Assembly (NCBI RefSeq): GCF_017498485.1 | Contig: NZ_CP071795.1 | Coordinates: 930,001 to 994,000 of the forward strand | DNA: 64,000 bases | From: Polaribacter batillariae | Lineage (GTDB): Bacteria; Bacteroidota; Bacteroidia; Flavobacteriales; Flavobacteriaceae | Direction: 5' to 3' | Part shown: positions 21,240 to 31,651 of the stretch, piece by piece | How the letters are laid out: each line of letters opens with the position of its first letter | Position numbering within the stretch: the stretch's first letter is position 1 | Program-made: the position numbers and the translations under genes | Notes under the pieces: model-generated | What the model saw: only the letters and a program-made list of their open reading frames with translations | The model's database searches: none | What the model was told of the DNA's origin: nothing

Positions 21240-21357
21240 TTTTATAAAATCGTTATTTTTTTAAATCTTTTGAGATATTTATTTGGTAAAATAAAAATCT
21301 TCACAGTTAATAGTATTAAAAAACAATTGGCTATAATAATTTAACTTATGTGTTTTT

Positions 21358-24300
21358 ATGAGATTTAAAGTATCTTCTTTTTGTATTGGTGTTTTGCTTT
21401 TTGTATCAAATTTAATTTGTAGCCAAGAATCTAAGCAAGAATTTCAGTTTGTAAGTATTAAAGAAGGCATTTCTAAGGTAGGTGTTTCTTGTATAATTCA
21501 AGACAAATTTGGTTTTATTTGGATTGGCACTAGAGGAACAGGCTTATATAAATTCGATGGTATCGATTACACCAATTACAAACACGAATTGCAAGATACC
21601 ACTTCGTTAAGTAGTAGTAGAATTGTGGCTGTTTTTATAGATAGTAATGAAAGGTTATGGGTAGGTACAGAGAATGGTTTGTGTTTTTATAATAGAGATT
21701 TAGATGAATTTACAAGAGTTGTTTTAGATGAAGCCAATCGTAAAATTGATAACGAACATATTTTATCTCTAGAAGAAGATGCCAACCAGAATTTATTGGT
21801 TGGTACAATTGGTTTGGGCTTATACACTCTTAATATAAATAGCCTTAAAACAAATAAAATATTAGAATCTTCTATATCAGATACTTATGAAGAAATTCAT
21901 ATTAAAAACATAAAATACACCAAACAAGGAAAAACTTTTGTAGCGACAAATTTCGGCCTAAAAGAAATCGATTTAATTAACAACAGGTTAATAGATTCGA
22001 AATTATTTGTTGCAGAAATGGATTTTTTTGACATTCCTATTGAAACCATGTTTTTAAGCGATAATTATTTGTGGATAGGAGCACAAAACAATAAAGGCGT
22101 TTATAAGTGTAAATTAAGTAACGATAGCAACAATCATATCGAAAATATCGAAAACTTTTATTTCACTACTAAAAAAATAATGACTATTAAAGAGCTACCT
22201 AATAAAACCATCTTAATTGGCACAGAAAACGACGGTCTTTTTCATATCAAAAATAATGGCGAAGTTATTAAAAATTACGTAGCCAGTAAATCTGAAGAAA
22301 GTACAATTCTTCACAACTCCATTTGGGCACTTTTTGTAGATATAGAAGGGAGAATTTGGATGGGCTATTACAATAGTGGTGTTGCTGTTAGTGATGATTT
22401 GTACGACAAATTTCATCATATTAAAAACTTGCCTAATACAAATAATTCTTTAAAAGCGGGTTCTGTAATGAGCGTAGAAAAAGATCGTTCTGGTAAGTTG
22501 TGGTTGGCTACAGATGGAGGTGGAATAGATATTTACGACCCACAAAAAGCCAGTTTTACACACATTAACTCAACAGATACTTCGAATTACACAGGCCTTA
22601 CGTCTGATTATATAGAAGTTTTATTTATAGATTCTAAAGAAAATATTTGGGCAGGTAGTTGGCAAAAAGGCTTGTATTTTTTAAAAAAAGGAGAACGTTC
22701 TTTTGTTAATTTTAATAAAGAAAATACAAATGGAAAATTAGCCTCTAATATTATTTTAAGTATCGCAGAAGACCATAAAGGTATTATTTGGATTGGTGCT
22801 TTTAATAACGGTTTACACTCTTATAATCCTAAAACAAAAACTTTTAAAAGATATAATTATGGAGAATTTATTGCTGCAGGATTCGATTCTCCAGACATCA
22901 GAAAAATTTTTATTGATTCAGAAAATATAATTTGGATAGGCACCCCCATTGGCTTGTACAAATTAAAAGAAAAAAATGATGGAAGTTTCGACATTCGTTT
23001 TATGGGAAATAAAATGATTGAGAAATACAACAACCCTTCAAATGCAAACCATATATTATCTATCTACGAATGTTCAAATAATAAAATTTGGATAGGCACC
23101 AGAGGAGCAGGATTGTGTATGTACGATAAAAAAACAGATGCTTTTACTTGGTACAATAAATCTACAGGTTTATTAGAAGAAAACGTAGCCGCCATTATAG
23201 AAGACAATCAAGGTTTTTTATGGGTAAGTGGTAATTCTGGTTTAACCAAAATTAATTTAGAAAAATCTCAGTATAGAAATTTTACCTATAACGATGGTTT
23301 ATTGTCTAACGATTTTAATTTTGGCTCAGTTTTTAAAGACGATAAAGGAGTGCTTTATTTTGGTAATTTTAAAGGGGTAGATTATTTTAAACCTACAGAG
23401 TTAAAGGTTAATAAAAAAGCCCCTATTATTTACTTAAAACAGTTTAAATTATTTAACGAGAAAACACATCCTTTAGAAGTAAATTCTCCACTTGTAAAAG
23501 TTATTTCTGCAACAGATAGTATTAGTTTAACCCATAATCAATCTGTTTTTACCATAGAATATTCAGGAATTAATTTTACAAGACCAGAGAAAAATAGTTA
23601 CGCTTATTATTTAGAAGGATATGAAAATACTTGGAACTATGTTGGCAACAAGAGAAGTGCAACTTACACGAATTTAGATAATGGAAATTATGTTTTTAAG
23701 TTAATGGCTGCCAATAACGATGGTGTGTGGAATAAAGAACCATTAAGTTTAATAATTACAGTTCTTCCACCTTGGTGGAAAAGTAAAATTGCGATTATTA
23801 GCTACATGTTATTTTTTGCGCTTTGTTTGTACCTACTAAATTATCTTACCCAAAAAAGAATTAACGAAAGAGAAATACTCAATACAGAGAGAATTCAACA
23901 ACAACAAAAAGACGATTTAAACAAAAAAAAGATTCAATTTTTTACAAACATTTCGCACGAATTTAGAACACCTCTAACCTTAATTATAAACCCTTTAAAA
24001 GACATTATTAACTCTAAAGAATTCGAGCTTCCAGCTACAATAAAAAATAAACTTGCAATCATTTACAAAAATACAGATAGGCTGTATAGATTAATTAATG
24101 AATTAATGGATCTTAGAAAACTTGAGCTAAATAAAATGAATGTTAGAGCTCAAAAAATTCATCTTATCGACTTTACAAAAAATATCATTAGTTATTTCGA
24201 AGAAGAAGCCAGTAGCAAAAATATTCTCTTAAGTTTAGATGCAGATGTTAGTGATATTGTTGTTTGGGGCGATGCTAAAATGTTAGAAAAAATAATTTTC

Positions 24301-25527
24301 AACCTCCTCTCTAACGCCATAAAAGTAACTACTAAAGGCGGTACAATAAGTGTTGTACTAGAATCTAGTGACAAACTACATTTACTTCCTTTGGTCGATA
24401 AAAATTCGCCAGTAAAAATTATTGAAATAAAAATATCAGATACTGGTTTAGGAATGCCAAGTGACCAAAAAGAAAAAATTTTTGAACGTTTTTATCAAGT
24501 AGAAAGACAAAACGAATCTTATATTGGTGGTACAGGTATTGGTTTAGAAGTAGTACAAAATTTTGTGCACCTTCATAAAGGCAAAATAGATTTAGACACA
24601 AAACTAGGAGAAGGAACTACATTTAAAATTAAATTACCAGAAGGCAATAATCATTTTAAATCAGAAGAAATTGCAATAGGTAATGAAGACTTCGAAATAA
24701 GAAGTAGCGAGTATTTACCAACCGGAAAAATTGAACTATCAGAAGAAAAAACAATTAAAAGCGAACCAAAGAAATTATACAAAATTTTAATTATAGAAGA
24801 CAACTTAGAATTAAAAGAATATTTAAAAACAGAATTAAGCAAACAATACAAAGTATTTTTAGCAAGCAATGGTAAAGAAGGTTTAAATGTTGTAAAACAA
24901 GCTTACCCAGATGTTATTATTACAGATGTTATTATGCCAGAAATGGATGGTTTTGAGTTTTGTAAAATGGTTAAAGACAACCCATCAACAAGTCATATAC
25001 CCTTGTTAATGCTCACTGCAAAAGCTACTATAGAAAATAGAATCGAAGGAATTGAAACTGGTGCAGATGCCTACATGGTAAAACCATTTGATTTAAAATT
25101 ATTAAAACTTCGTTTATCTCAATTAATAAAAAGTAGAGAACTAATCTTCGAAAAATATTTTGGTGCCATTAGTGGCTCAGAAAATTCAGTTAATGCGACT
25201 TCTATAGACAAAGAATTTATAGAAAACCTACTTAAAAACATCAATAAAAATATTAGTAATCCTAACTTAAGTGTAGAAGAACTAGCTTCGTTATTAAATC
25301 TTAGCAGAAGCCAACTTTATAGAAAAATAAAAGCACTAACAGGACAAACAGTTAACGAGTTTTTAAGAAGAATTCGATTAGAAAGAGCCAAACATATTTT
25401 AGAAAATGGGTCTGCAAATATTAGTGAAGCTTGTTATAATGTTGGCTTTTCTTCGCCTTCATATTTTGCAAAGTGTTTTAAAGCTCATTTTGGTGTCTTA
25501 CCTTCAGAAATCGAAATAAAAAAATAG
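21358..25527 (+). CDS. Hybrid two-component system (HTCS) sensor-regulator of the PUL
   Basis: 1389 residues, full length for an HTCS. Order: signal peptide (1-22); propeller repeats ('FIWIGTRGTGLYKFDG' and many like it, about 30-720), which sense oligosaccharides in the periplasm; Y_Y_Y domain (about 730-800); membrane segment (about 805-830); histidine kinase with phospho-acceptor H867 in 'NISHEFRTPL'; ATPase with 'GTGIGLEVVQNF'; receiver domain with phospho-acceptor D1190 in 'ITDVIMPEMDG'; AraC-type HTH to the end ('LSRSQLYRKIKALTGQ'). It lies directly before the SusC/SusD genes, separated by a strong hairpin, and is the probable activator of region C. Confidence 0.96.
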   Translation: MRFKVSSFCIGVLLFVSNLICSQESKQEFQFVSIKEGISKVGVSCIIQDKFGFIWIGTRGTGLYKFDGIDYTNYKHELQDTTSLSSSRIVAVFIDSNERLWVGTENGLCFYNRDLDEFTRVVLDEANRKIDNEHILSLEEDANQNLLVGTIGLGLYTLNINSLKTNKILESSISDTYEEIHIKNIKYTKQGKTFVATNFGLKEIDLINNRLIDSKLFVAEMDFFDIPIETMFLSDNYLWIGAQNNKGVYKCKLSNDSNNHIENIENFYFTTKKIMTIKELPNKTILIGTENDGLFHIKNNGEVIKNYVASKSEESTILHNSIWALFVDIEGRIWMGYYNSGVAVSDDLYDKFHHIKNLPNTNNSLKAGSVMSVEKDRSGKLWLATDGGGIDIYDPQKASFTHINSTDTSNYTGLTSDYIEVLFIDSKENIWAGSWQKGLYFLKKGERSFVNFNKENTNGKLASNIILSIAEDHKGIIWIGAFNNGLHSYNPKTKTFKRYNYGEFIAAGFDSPDIRKIFIDSENIIWIGTPIGLYKLKEKNDGSFDIRFMGNKMIEKYNNPSNANHILSIYECSNNKIWIGTRGAGLCMYDKKTDAFTWYNKSTGLLEENVAAIIEDNQGFLWVSGNSGLTKINLEKSQYRNFTYNDGLLSNDFNFGSVFKDDKGVLYFGNFKGVDYFKPTELKVNKKAPIIYLKQFKLFNEKTHPLEVNSPLVKVISATDSISLTHNQSVFTIEYSGINFTRPEKNSYAYYLEGYENTWNYVGNKRSATYTNLDNGNYVFKLMAANNDGVWNKEPLSLIITVLPPWWKSKIAIISYMLFFALCLYLLNYLTQKRINEREILNTERIQQQQKDDLNKKKIQFFTNISHEFRTPLTLIINPLKDIINSKEFELPATIKNKLAIIYKNTDRLYRLINELMDLRKLELNKMNVRAQKIHLIDFTKNIISYFEEEASSKNILLSLDADVSDIVVWGDAKMLEKIIFNLLSNAIKVTTKGGTISVVLESSDKLHLLPLVDKNSPVKIIEIKISDTGLGMPSDQKEKIFERFYQVERQNESYIGGTGIGLEVVQNFVHLHKGKIDLDTKLGEGTTFKIKLPEGNNHFKSEEIAIGNEDFEIRSSEYLPTGKIELSEEKTIKSEPKKLYKILIIEDNLELKEYLKTELSKQYKVFLASNGKEGLNVVKQAYPDVIITDVIMPEMDGFEFCKMVKDNPSTSHIPLLMLTAKATIENRIEGIETGADAYMVKPFDLKLLKLRLSQLIKSRELIFEKYFGAISGSENSVNATSIDKEFIENLLKNINKNISNPNLSVEELASLLNLSRSQLYRKIKALTGQTVNEFLRRIRLERAKHILENGSANISEACYNVGFSSPSYFAKCFKAHFGVLPSEIEIKK

Positions 25528-25577
25528 CATTTTATACGTTTATTTCAAATCATAAATAGTATTAGTGAAAAACATGT

Positions 25578-25620
25578 AGCACTCCAATACAACAAATGTT
25601 GTATTGGAGTGCTATTCTCT
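25578..25620 (+). terminator. Perfect 16-bp hairpin between HTCS and SusC operon
   Basis: AGCACTCCAATACAAC (25578-25593) pairs perfectly with GTTGTATTGGAGTGCT (25598-25613) around a 4-base loop. The following sequence is only moderately T-rich. It most likely ends the HTCS transcript; because it is symmetrical it could also work from the other strand. Confidence 0.65.
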
Positions 25621-25655
25621 TGTTTGGTTTAAAATGTTTTAGCTTCTGGTATTAA

Positions 25656-25691
25656 TTTGATATTAACAAAATACATTCTTGCCTAAATTTG
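25656..25691 (+). promoter_or_regulatory. Promoter of the SusC/SusD operon
   Basis: TAAATTTG (25684-25691) matches the -7 consensus. TTTG at 25656-25659 may be the -33 box, although the 24-base spacing is a little long. Just upstream TATTAA is repeated at 25650-25655 and 25661-25666, an 11-bp period, a possible binding site for the HTCS. Transcription would start near 25698. Confidence 0.5.
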
Positions 25692-25708
25692 AGTAACATT
25701 TATAGAGA

Positions 25709-25807
25709 ATGAAAAAAAATAATTCACACGCTAAACTTATTACCGAAATTCTGGTTATCGGGTTAATAATTGTTTTGTTTGTAATTGTTTTTAATAACTT
25801 TCTATAA
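25709..25807 (+). CDS. 32-residue predicted single-span membrane peptide
   Basis: ATG at 25709 opens a 32-codon frame: a short basic/polar N-terminus (MKKNNSHAK) and then an almost unbroken hydrophobic stretch (residues 10-28, with 'LVIGLIIVLFVIVF'). It begins about 11 bases after the expected transcription start and ends 34 bases before the SusC start. It could be a tiny membrane protein or a leader peptide that couples translation to the transporter. I know no matching family, and chance is possible for so short a frame. Confidence 0.45.
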   Translation: MKKNNSHAKLITEILVIGLIIVLFVIVFNNFL

Positions 25808-25841
25808 GGGTCTAACTTTTTAATAACCAATTCTATACACA

Positions 25842-28800
25842 ATGGTAAAATTTAAACTCTTAATTACTGCATGTCTTTTTCTCTGCATGCACAATGCTTT
25901 TTCTCAAGAGAAAACAATTACTGGTCTCGTAAAAGATGTTACTGGATCTCCCATCCCTGGAGTTTCAGTGTCTATACTAGGAGAAACTAGAGGAACCAAT
26001 ACAGATTTTGACGGAAAATTTTCTTTAAAAAATGTAAAAACAACAGATAAATTAATGTTTTCTTACATAGGAATGAAAGAGCAAATTATTCTTGTTGGAG
26101 ATAAAACGACAATCGATGTAACTTTATTAGATTCTCAAGAAGTTTTAGACGAAATAATAGTTGTTGGTTATGGTACACAAAAAAAAGGGTTAGTTACGGG
26201 TTCTAATGTAAATTTAAAAGGCGCTGTATTAGAAGAATTAAACACAGCCTCTCCTATTGAAGGCTTGCAGGGTATAGCCCCAGGTGTAAATATTACAAGA
26301 AACAATGGGCAACCAGGAGCAGGAACTAAAGTTACAATTCGTGGTTTAGGTACCAATGGTAACTCGAACCCTTTGTATATAGTAGATGGTATTGCGGTTG
26401 GTAATATAGACTACTTAAATGCATCAGACATACAATCTTTAGATGTTTTAAAAGATGCAGCTTCTGCAGCAATTTACGGTTCTAGAGCTGCAAATGGTGT
26501 TATTTTAGTAACAACAGTTAAAGGTAGAAAAAATACAGCTGCAAAAATATCTTTCAATTCTTATTACGGTATTCAAAATATTTATAAAAGTGCCACACCT
26601 TTAAATGCACAAGAATACATGTATATTATTGACGAAGGTTTTGCAAACGATGGTAAAGCACTTAATAATTGGGAAGCTATGGTAAAAAACAATAGCTGGT
26701 TAAACGATAATTACCCAGGCAATTTAGGAGATCAATTAGGTACTGAAATTTGGAACAACATACAAAATGGAGGCAAAGGAACCAATTGGTTCGATGAAAT
26801 TACTTCAAAAAACGCTGCAATTACTAGTCATACTCTTAATATTACTGGAGGTGGTGAAAACAATGTGTACTCTCTAGGTATCTCTTATTTTAACCAAGAA
26901 GGTTTAATAGGAAACCATATTACTAATGCAGGTTTTAAAAGATTAACAGCAAGATTAAATACAGAATTTGTGTTAAGAAAAAACGACAAACATAATATCT
27001 TAACGCTTGGACAAAATCTTACCTACACCAATACAGATAATAGAAATGTAGCAACTGGCAATATTTATTATAATGATTTACACAATGCTTTAGTGCAAAA
27101 TCCATTAATGCCAGCATATTGGCAACCTTCTATAGATAATAATGTAAACGAATATGGTTTTACACCTACTTTAAATGGTATTGCAGACAACCAACACAAC
27201 CCTTTAGGTGTTTTGTTTTATAGACACAATTTTAATAATTTAGGAAATCAGAACAACAAAATTGTTGGAAATGTTTATACAGAATTAGAGCCCATAAAAA
27301 ACTTAAAATTTAAATCGGTTTTCGGTTTCGATTCTTGGTTTGGGCATTCAAGATCTTATTCGCCAGTATTTGCTCTTGGTTTAAAATACTTAAACACAAA
27401 AGATGCTGTTTCTCAAAGTCAATATCAAGGAACCAATATAACATTTACCAATACAGCATCTTATAAACATTCTTTTGGAAACCATACTATTGATGGATTA
27501 TTAGGTGTAGAAGTCTTTAAAAATAAATTAAATGTAAATGTTAGTGGTAGAAAATCAGGATCTATTTTTGGAGATCCAGAATTTGCATATTTAGATAATT
27601 TTGGAACAATCGATAATTTGAGTAATATTAGTACAAATGGTAAAGATGCTTTTGCTGGTGGTGGTGGTTTACTGTCTTACTTTGGCAGAGCTCAATACAA
27701 TTACAAAGAAAAATATTTATTTACTGCAATAATGCGTGCAGATGGTTCGTCGAACTTTTCAAAAAATAATAGATGGGGATATTTCCCTTCATTCTCTGCA
27801 GGTTGGGTAATATCAGACGAAGAGTTTATGAGCACAACTTCTAGCTTTTTAGATTACGCTAAAGTAAGAGCGAGTTGGGGGCAAAATGGAAACCAATCTG
27901 TTAATAACTTTATTTATAGCTCTACAATTGAGTATTCCGAAGATATTGGATATTATTTTGGAGACTCTAAACCCGTTTCTGTTGATGCAGCATTTCCTGC
28001 AAGAGTACCCAATCCAGATATTAAGTGGGAAACTTCTGAACAATTAAATTTTGGAATAGACACTAGGCTATTCGATTCAAAACTAGGGCTGTCTTTAGAT
28101 TGGTATAAAAAAACAACTAAAGATTGGCTTGTACAAGCACAAGTATTAGGTACAGCAGGTGCAGAAGCTCCTATAATTAATGGAGGCGATATCGAAAACT
28201 CTGGTGTTGAGTTTGTTTTAAACTGGGACGACAATATTGGTAACGTTAAATACGGAGCAACCATTAGTGGCGCTTTTAATAAAAATAAAATTACTAGAAT
28301 TGCAAATGCAGATGGTGTTTTTAACGGTCTTTCAAATGTACTTTCGCAAGGAACTGCATCTATTTCTAGAGCATCTGTTGGTTTGCCAATAGGATATTTC
28401 TACGGATTTAAAGCAGATGGTATTTTACAAAATCAAGATGAAGTTGATGCTTACGTAACTCCAAATGGAGACCCTTATTTTGCAGACCAACGTCCTGGAG
28501 ATGTACGTTTTGTAGATCAAAATCAAGATGGGGTTATCGATGATAAAGATAAAGTAATGTTAGGAAATCCACACCCAGATTTTGAATTAGGTGTTCAACT
28601 AAATGCAGAATACAAAGGATTTTATGCCAATGTAACTATGGCTGGTAAATTTGGTATGCAAGTAATGAAATCGTACCGTTCTTTTGTAGATAGAATATAT
28701 GAAAACTATACAACCGAAATTTTTGGACGTTGGCACGGTGAAGGAACTTCAAACAAAATACCTCGTTTAGGCGCTAGCGCTCATAGAAATACCTCTTTTG

Positions 28801-29069
28801 TATCAGATATTTTTATGCACAATGCAGATTATTTGAGAATTAACAATTTAACTATTGGAGTAAATTTAGATCAATATTTAAAAAATGTAAACTTTGCATC
28901 GAAAATCAAAATCTATGCTTCTGTTAACAATTTGTACACTTTTACAAACTATAATGGTATGGATCCAGAAGTTGGTTATGGTGGCGGAACAAATTGGGCT
29001 TCTGGTGTCGATTTAGGTTTATATCCATTACCTAGAACAGTAATATTTGGTTTAAACTTAGACTTTTAA
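25842..29069 (+). CDS. SusC-like TonB-dependent outer-membrane transporter
   Basis: 1075 residues, normal for a SusC. Signal peptide (1-21), carboxypeptidase-regulatory-like domain (about 25-105: 'ITGLVKDVTGSPIPGVSVSI'), TonB box region 'DEIIVVGYGTQKK', plug domain (about 115-225: 'PLYIVDGIAVGNIDYLNASD', 'AAIYGSRAANGVILVTT'), then a 22-strand barrel to the terminal strand ending 'VIFGLNLDF'. It forms the import channel for oligosaccharides with the SusD lid encoded next. It lies 15 bases before that gene and is probably under control of the HTCS. Confidence 0.97.
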   Translation: MVKFKLLITACLFLCMHNAFSQEKTITGLVKDVTGSPIPGVSVSILGETRGTNTDFDGKFSLKNVKTTDKLMFSYIGMKEQIILVGDKTTIDVTLLDSQEVLDEIIVVGYGTQKKGLVTGSNVNLKGAVLEELNTASPIEGLQGIAPGVNITRNNGQPGAGTKVTIRGLGTNGNSNPLYIVDGIAVGNIDYLNASDIQSLDVLKDAASAAIYGSRAANGVILVTTVKGRKNTAAKISFNSYYGIQNIYKSATPLNAQEYMYIIDEGFANDGKALNNWEAMVKNNSWLNDNYPGNLGDQLGTEIWNNIQNGGKGTNWFDEITSKNAAITSHTLNITGGGENNVYSLGISYFNQEGLIGNHITNAGFKRLTARLNTEFVLRKNDKHNILTLGQNLTYTNTDNRNVATGNIYYNDLHNALVQNPLMPAYWQPSIDNNVNEYGFTPTLNGIADNQHNPLGVLFYRHNFNNLGNQNNKIVGNVYTELEPIKNLKFKSVFGFDSWFGHSRSYSPVFALGLKYLNTKDAVSQSQYQGTNITFTNTASYKHSFGNHTIDGLLGVEVFKNKLNVNVSGRKSGSIFGDPEFAYLDNFGTIDNLSNISTNGKDAFAGGGGLLSYFGRAQYNYKEKYLFTAIMRADGSSNFSKNNRWGYFPSFSAGWVISDEEFMSTTSSFLDYAKVRASWGQNGNQSVNNFIYSSTIEYSEDIGYYFGDSKPVSVDAAFPARVPNPDIKWETSEQLNFGIDTRLFDSKLGLSLDWYKKTTKDWLVQAQVLGTAGAEAPIINGGDIENSGVEFVLNWDDNIGNVKYGATISGAFNKNKITRIANADGVFNGLSNVLSQGTASISRASVGLPIGYFYGFKADGILQNQDEVDAYVTPNGDPYFADQRPGDVRFVDQNQDGVIDDKDKVMLGNPHPDFELGVQLNAEYKGFYANVTMAGKFGMQVMKSYRSFVDRIYENYTTEIFGRWHGEGTSNKIPRLGASAHRNTSFVSDIFMHNADYLRINNLTIGVNLDQYLKNVNFASKIKIYASVNNLYTFTNYNGMDPEVGYGGGTNWASGVDLGLYPLPRTVIFGLNLDF

Positions 29070-29084
29070 TTTAAAAAATATAAA

Positions 29085-30800
29085 ATGAAAAAATTAATTT
29101 ATATATCGCTAATACTTCTCATTACAGCAACAAGTTGCGATTCAGATTATTTAGACACAAAAAATCTATATGAAAAAGATATAGACAACTTTTATAAAAC
29201 ACCTCAAGACATTAAAGATGCAATAGCAGGTGTTTACCATTCTCTTTTTACAGTATCTCCTCTTAGTAACGAGCATATTACCTCTAATTTACTATCAGAC
29301 ATGATGTTAGGTGGTGGTGGTGCAGGAGATCAACACGCTAAAAATGTAGATAATTTTTTAGACCCTGCAATAGATACTTATGCCGAATTATGGAAAGTTA
29401 CCTACAATGGTATCACTAGAGCCAACGCAATAATAGAAAAAGTAAGCGAAATTGAATTTAATACATTTTTCGATAGCCCAGCTGAAGCAAGTAAATTTAA
29501 ATCAGAAACTCTTGCTGAAGCCTATTTTATGAGAGCTTTTTTATATTTCAGAGCCGCAAAATTCTTTGGAGGCATGCCTTTAATTTTAAAAATCAACGAT
29601 GCTAGAGATGTTCCAAGAGCATCTATAACAGATACTTTTGCGCAAATCTCTTCAGATTTAAAGAAGGCAATCGAAAATTTTCCTACAGTTAATCAATTAA
29701 ACATTCCAACTTCTAGGTATGGTCATGCAAATAAATGGGTTGCAGAAGCATATTTAGGCAGAGTATATTTATATTACACTGGTTACATGACTAATATCGA
29801 AGGGCAATCTACTTCAGAACTACCTCTTGCAGAAGGTGGCAGCTTATCTAAAACCGATGTTGCCAATTTTTTACAAGATTGTATTTCAAATAGTGGCTAT
29901 CAATTAACTCCAGATTTTAGAAATATTTGGCCTTATTCGTACATAAATGAAGCTGCAGGAGCCAACGTTTTTCCATATGCTACAAATCAAAATTTATCTT
30001 GGGTAGGTCAAGACGGTCACTCTCCAACGTATGGTACAGGCAACAACGAAACTATGTTTATGGTAAGATATGCTACTTCAGAATGGGGTAGAGGCGGAAA
30101 TGGTCAAGGACCTAAATTTACAAATAGAGCCTGTCTTTTTCAAGGAATAAGAGACAATTCTACATTAGAACCATTTGGTCAAGGATGGGGTTGGTGTACA
30201 GTAAATCCTAAACTTTGGAATAATTGGGATGATGCTGACCCTAGAAAAAAAGGATCTATTATTGAAGTAGGTGATTCTGAACAAGGTACGCAAGGGTATG
30301 AAGCAGATAAAGGAGACCACGAAACAGGTTTCTTCAATAAAAAATATACACCATTGCAATTTAACGGACCAGATGGATTAAAAGGTCTTTTCCATTATAT
30401 ATACGACGATTTTGATAATTTTCAGTTATGGCATGCTCAAGATTTCATTTTAATGAGATTTGCAGATGTATTATTAATGCATTCAGAAATTACTGAAACT
30501 GCAGATGGATTAAATAGAGTTAGACAAAGAGCTAATTTAGCTCCTATTGCATACTCTTTAGATGCTTTAAAAAATGAAAGAGTGCACGAACTATCTTTTG
30601 AAGGATTACGTTGGTTCGATCTTGTAAGATGGGGAGACGTAACAACTGCCTTCGATGCTAGCATTAATGTTAGAAACTCTGGAATTGAGCAAGTATATAA
30701 AGTAAACTACAGACCAGAAACAAAAGGGTTATTGCCAATACCAGAAACAGAAATTAATTTATCTAACGGTAAATATAAGCAAAACCCAGGTTGGGAATAA
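29085..30800 (+). CDS. SusD-like glycan-binding outer-membrane lipoprotein
   Basis: 571 residues. Lipobox 'ITATSC' followed by D-S-D-Y-L-D, an acidic stretch typical of surface-exported lipoproteins in Bacteroidetes. The helical TPR-like N-terminal fold is visible in 'RANAIIEKVSEIEF' and 'ETLAEAYFMRAFLYFRA', and the RagB/SusD C-terminus in 'NERVHELSFEGLRWFDLVRWGD'. It caps the SusC channel and binds sugar chains at the cell surface. Confidence 0.97.
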   Translation: MKKLIYISLILLITATSCDSDYLDTKNLYEKDIDNFYKTPQDIKDAIAGVYHSLFTVSPLSNEHITSNLLSDMMLGGGGAGDQHAKNVDNFLDPAIDTYAELWKVTYNGITRANAIIEKVSEIEFNTFFDSPAEASKFKSETLAEAYFMRAFLYFRAAKFFGGMPLILKINDARDVPRASITDTFAQISSDLKKAIENFPTVNQLNIPTSRYGHANKWVAEAYLGRVYLYYTGYMTNIEGQSTSELPLAEGGSLSKTDVANFLQDCISNSGYQLTPDFRNIWPYSYINEAAGANVFPYATNQNLSWVGQDGHSPTYGTGNNETMFMVRYATSEWGRGGNGQGPKFTNRACLFQGIRDNSTLEPFGQGWGWCTVNPKLWNNWDDADPRKKGSIIEVGDSEQGTQGYEADKGDHETGFFNKKYTPLQFNGPDGLKGLFHYIYDDFDNFQLWHAQDFILMRFADVLLMHSEITETADGLNRVRQRANLAPIAYSLDALKNERVHELSFEGLRWFDLVRWGDVTTAFDASINVRNSGIEQVYKVNYRPETKGLLPIPETEINLSNGKYKQNPGWE

Positions 30801-30821
30801 ATAATTTAAAACATTATAGAA

Positions 30822-31616
30822 ATGAAAAACTTTAAAATAAAAAATCTATGGATGCTTATTGTCATTATTATTATGGCAGCTTGTTCTCCAATAGAAGATA
30901 GAGACGAACTCGTAAACTCAACTGATATAGAAGGAGTAGAATTGGTGGCAACTCAAAGTACACCTGGAGGTAATAAAATTACTTTAAGTATGGTAACTCC
31001 AGGAGTTACAGGACATTGGGATTACGGATTAGGATTGGCTTTTACAGATAAAGTTGAATTTGTATATCCTATCCCTGGAAAATCTACTTTTACCTACAAT
31101 GGTACTTTAGGTGCAGAGTTTTTCTCTAAAACTATTGAGGTACAAATTGATGCTTTAGATACTCCTATAGATCAAGATTATTACGATTTAGTAAGTGCAA
31201 ACACTGCAGCAGGCAAAACTTGGGTATTTAATGGAACAGGTGGTGATGGTGGTCTTTGGTGGTATATGGTTGCTCCAAACAATCCAGATGGTTGGCAAGG
31301 AGCTTGGTGGAATGCGGGTGGTACTTGTTGCCCTCCTCCAGATGCAACAGGAAGCATGAAATTCGATTTAAATGGTGGAGCAAATTTTACATATACTTCT
31401 TCTCCTGGTGCTACTCCTGTAGTATCTAGTTTTAATTTAGATGTAGAAAATCAAACATTAACAATTGTTGGTGGTAATATCTTGGGGGCTCAAGAACCAA
31501 GAGGTAACCCTGATGGAAAGTACACAATTATCTCTTTAACAGAAACAGAATTAATTCTTTATGTACCCACAAATGGAGGAGGTACAGGATGGACCTGGGT
31601 TTTTAAACCCCAATAA
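30822..31616 (+). CDS. Surface glycan-binding lipoprotein of the SusCD operon (SusE/F position)
   Basis: 264 residues. Lipobox 'IIMAAC' followed by S-P-I-E-D-R-D-E, an acid-rich surface-export type signal. The mature part has no recognised catalytic motif. It is exceptionally rich in Trp and Gly in the middle ('GGDGGLWWYMVAPNNPDG', 'GWQGAWWNAGGTCCPPP'), as expected of a sugar-stacking surface. Its place directly after SusD is that of SusE/SusF surface glycan-binding proteins. A strong terminator follows, so the operon is likely the small peptide, SusC, SusD and this gene. Confidence 0.75.
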   Translation: MKNFKIKNLWMLIVIIIMAACSPIEDRDELVNSTDIEGVELVATQSTPGGNKITLSMVTPGVTGHWDYGLGLAFTDKVEFVYPIPGKSTFTYNGTLGAEFFSKTIEVQIDALDTPIDQDYYDLVSANTAAGKTWVFNGTGGDGGLWWYMVAPNNPDGWQGAWWNAGGTCCPPPDATGSMKFDLNGGANFTYTSSPGATPVVSSFNLDVENQTLTIVGGNILGAQEPRGNPDGKYTIISLTETELILYVPTNGGGTGWTWVFKPQ

Positions 31617-31651
31617 TGTAATTATTTTTTTTGAATTAATGATTATTTATT

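Noticed and set aside
25578-25613. Perfect hairpin as an attachment site or IS end
   Set aside because: No transposase or integrase is nearby and the position between two convergently placed operon borders fits a terminator.
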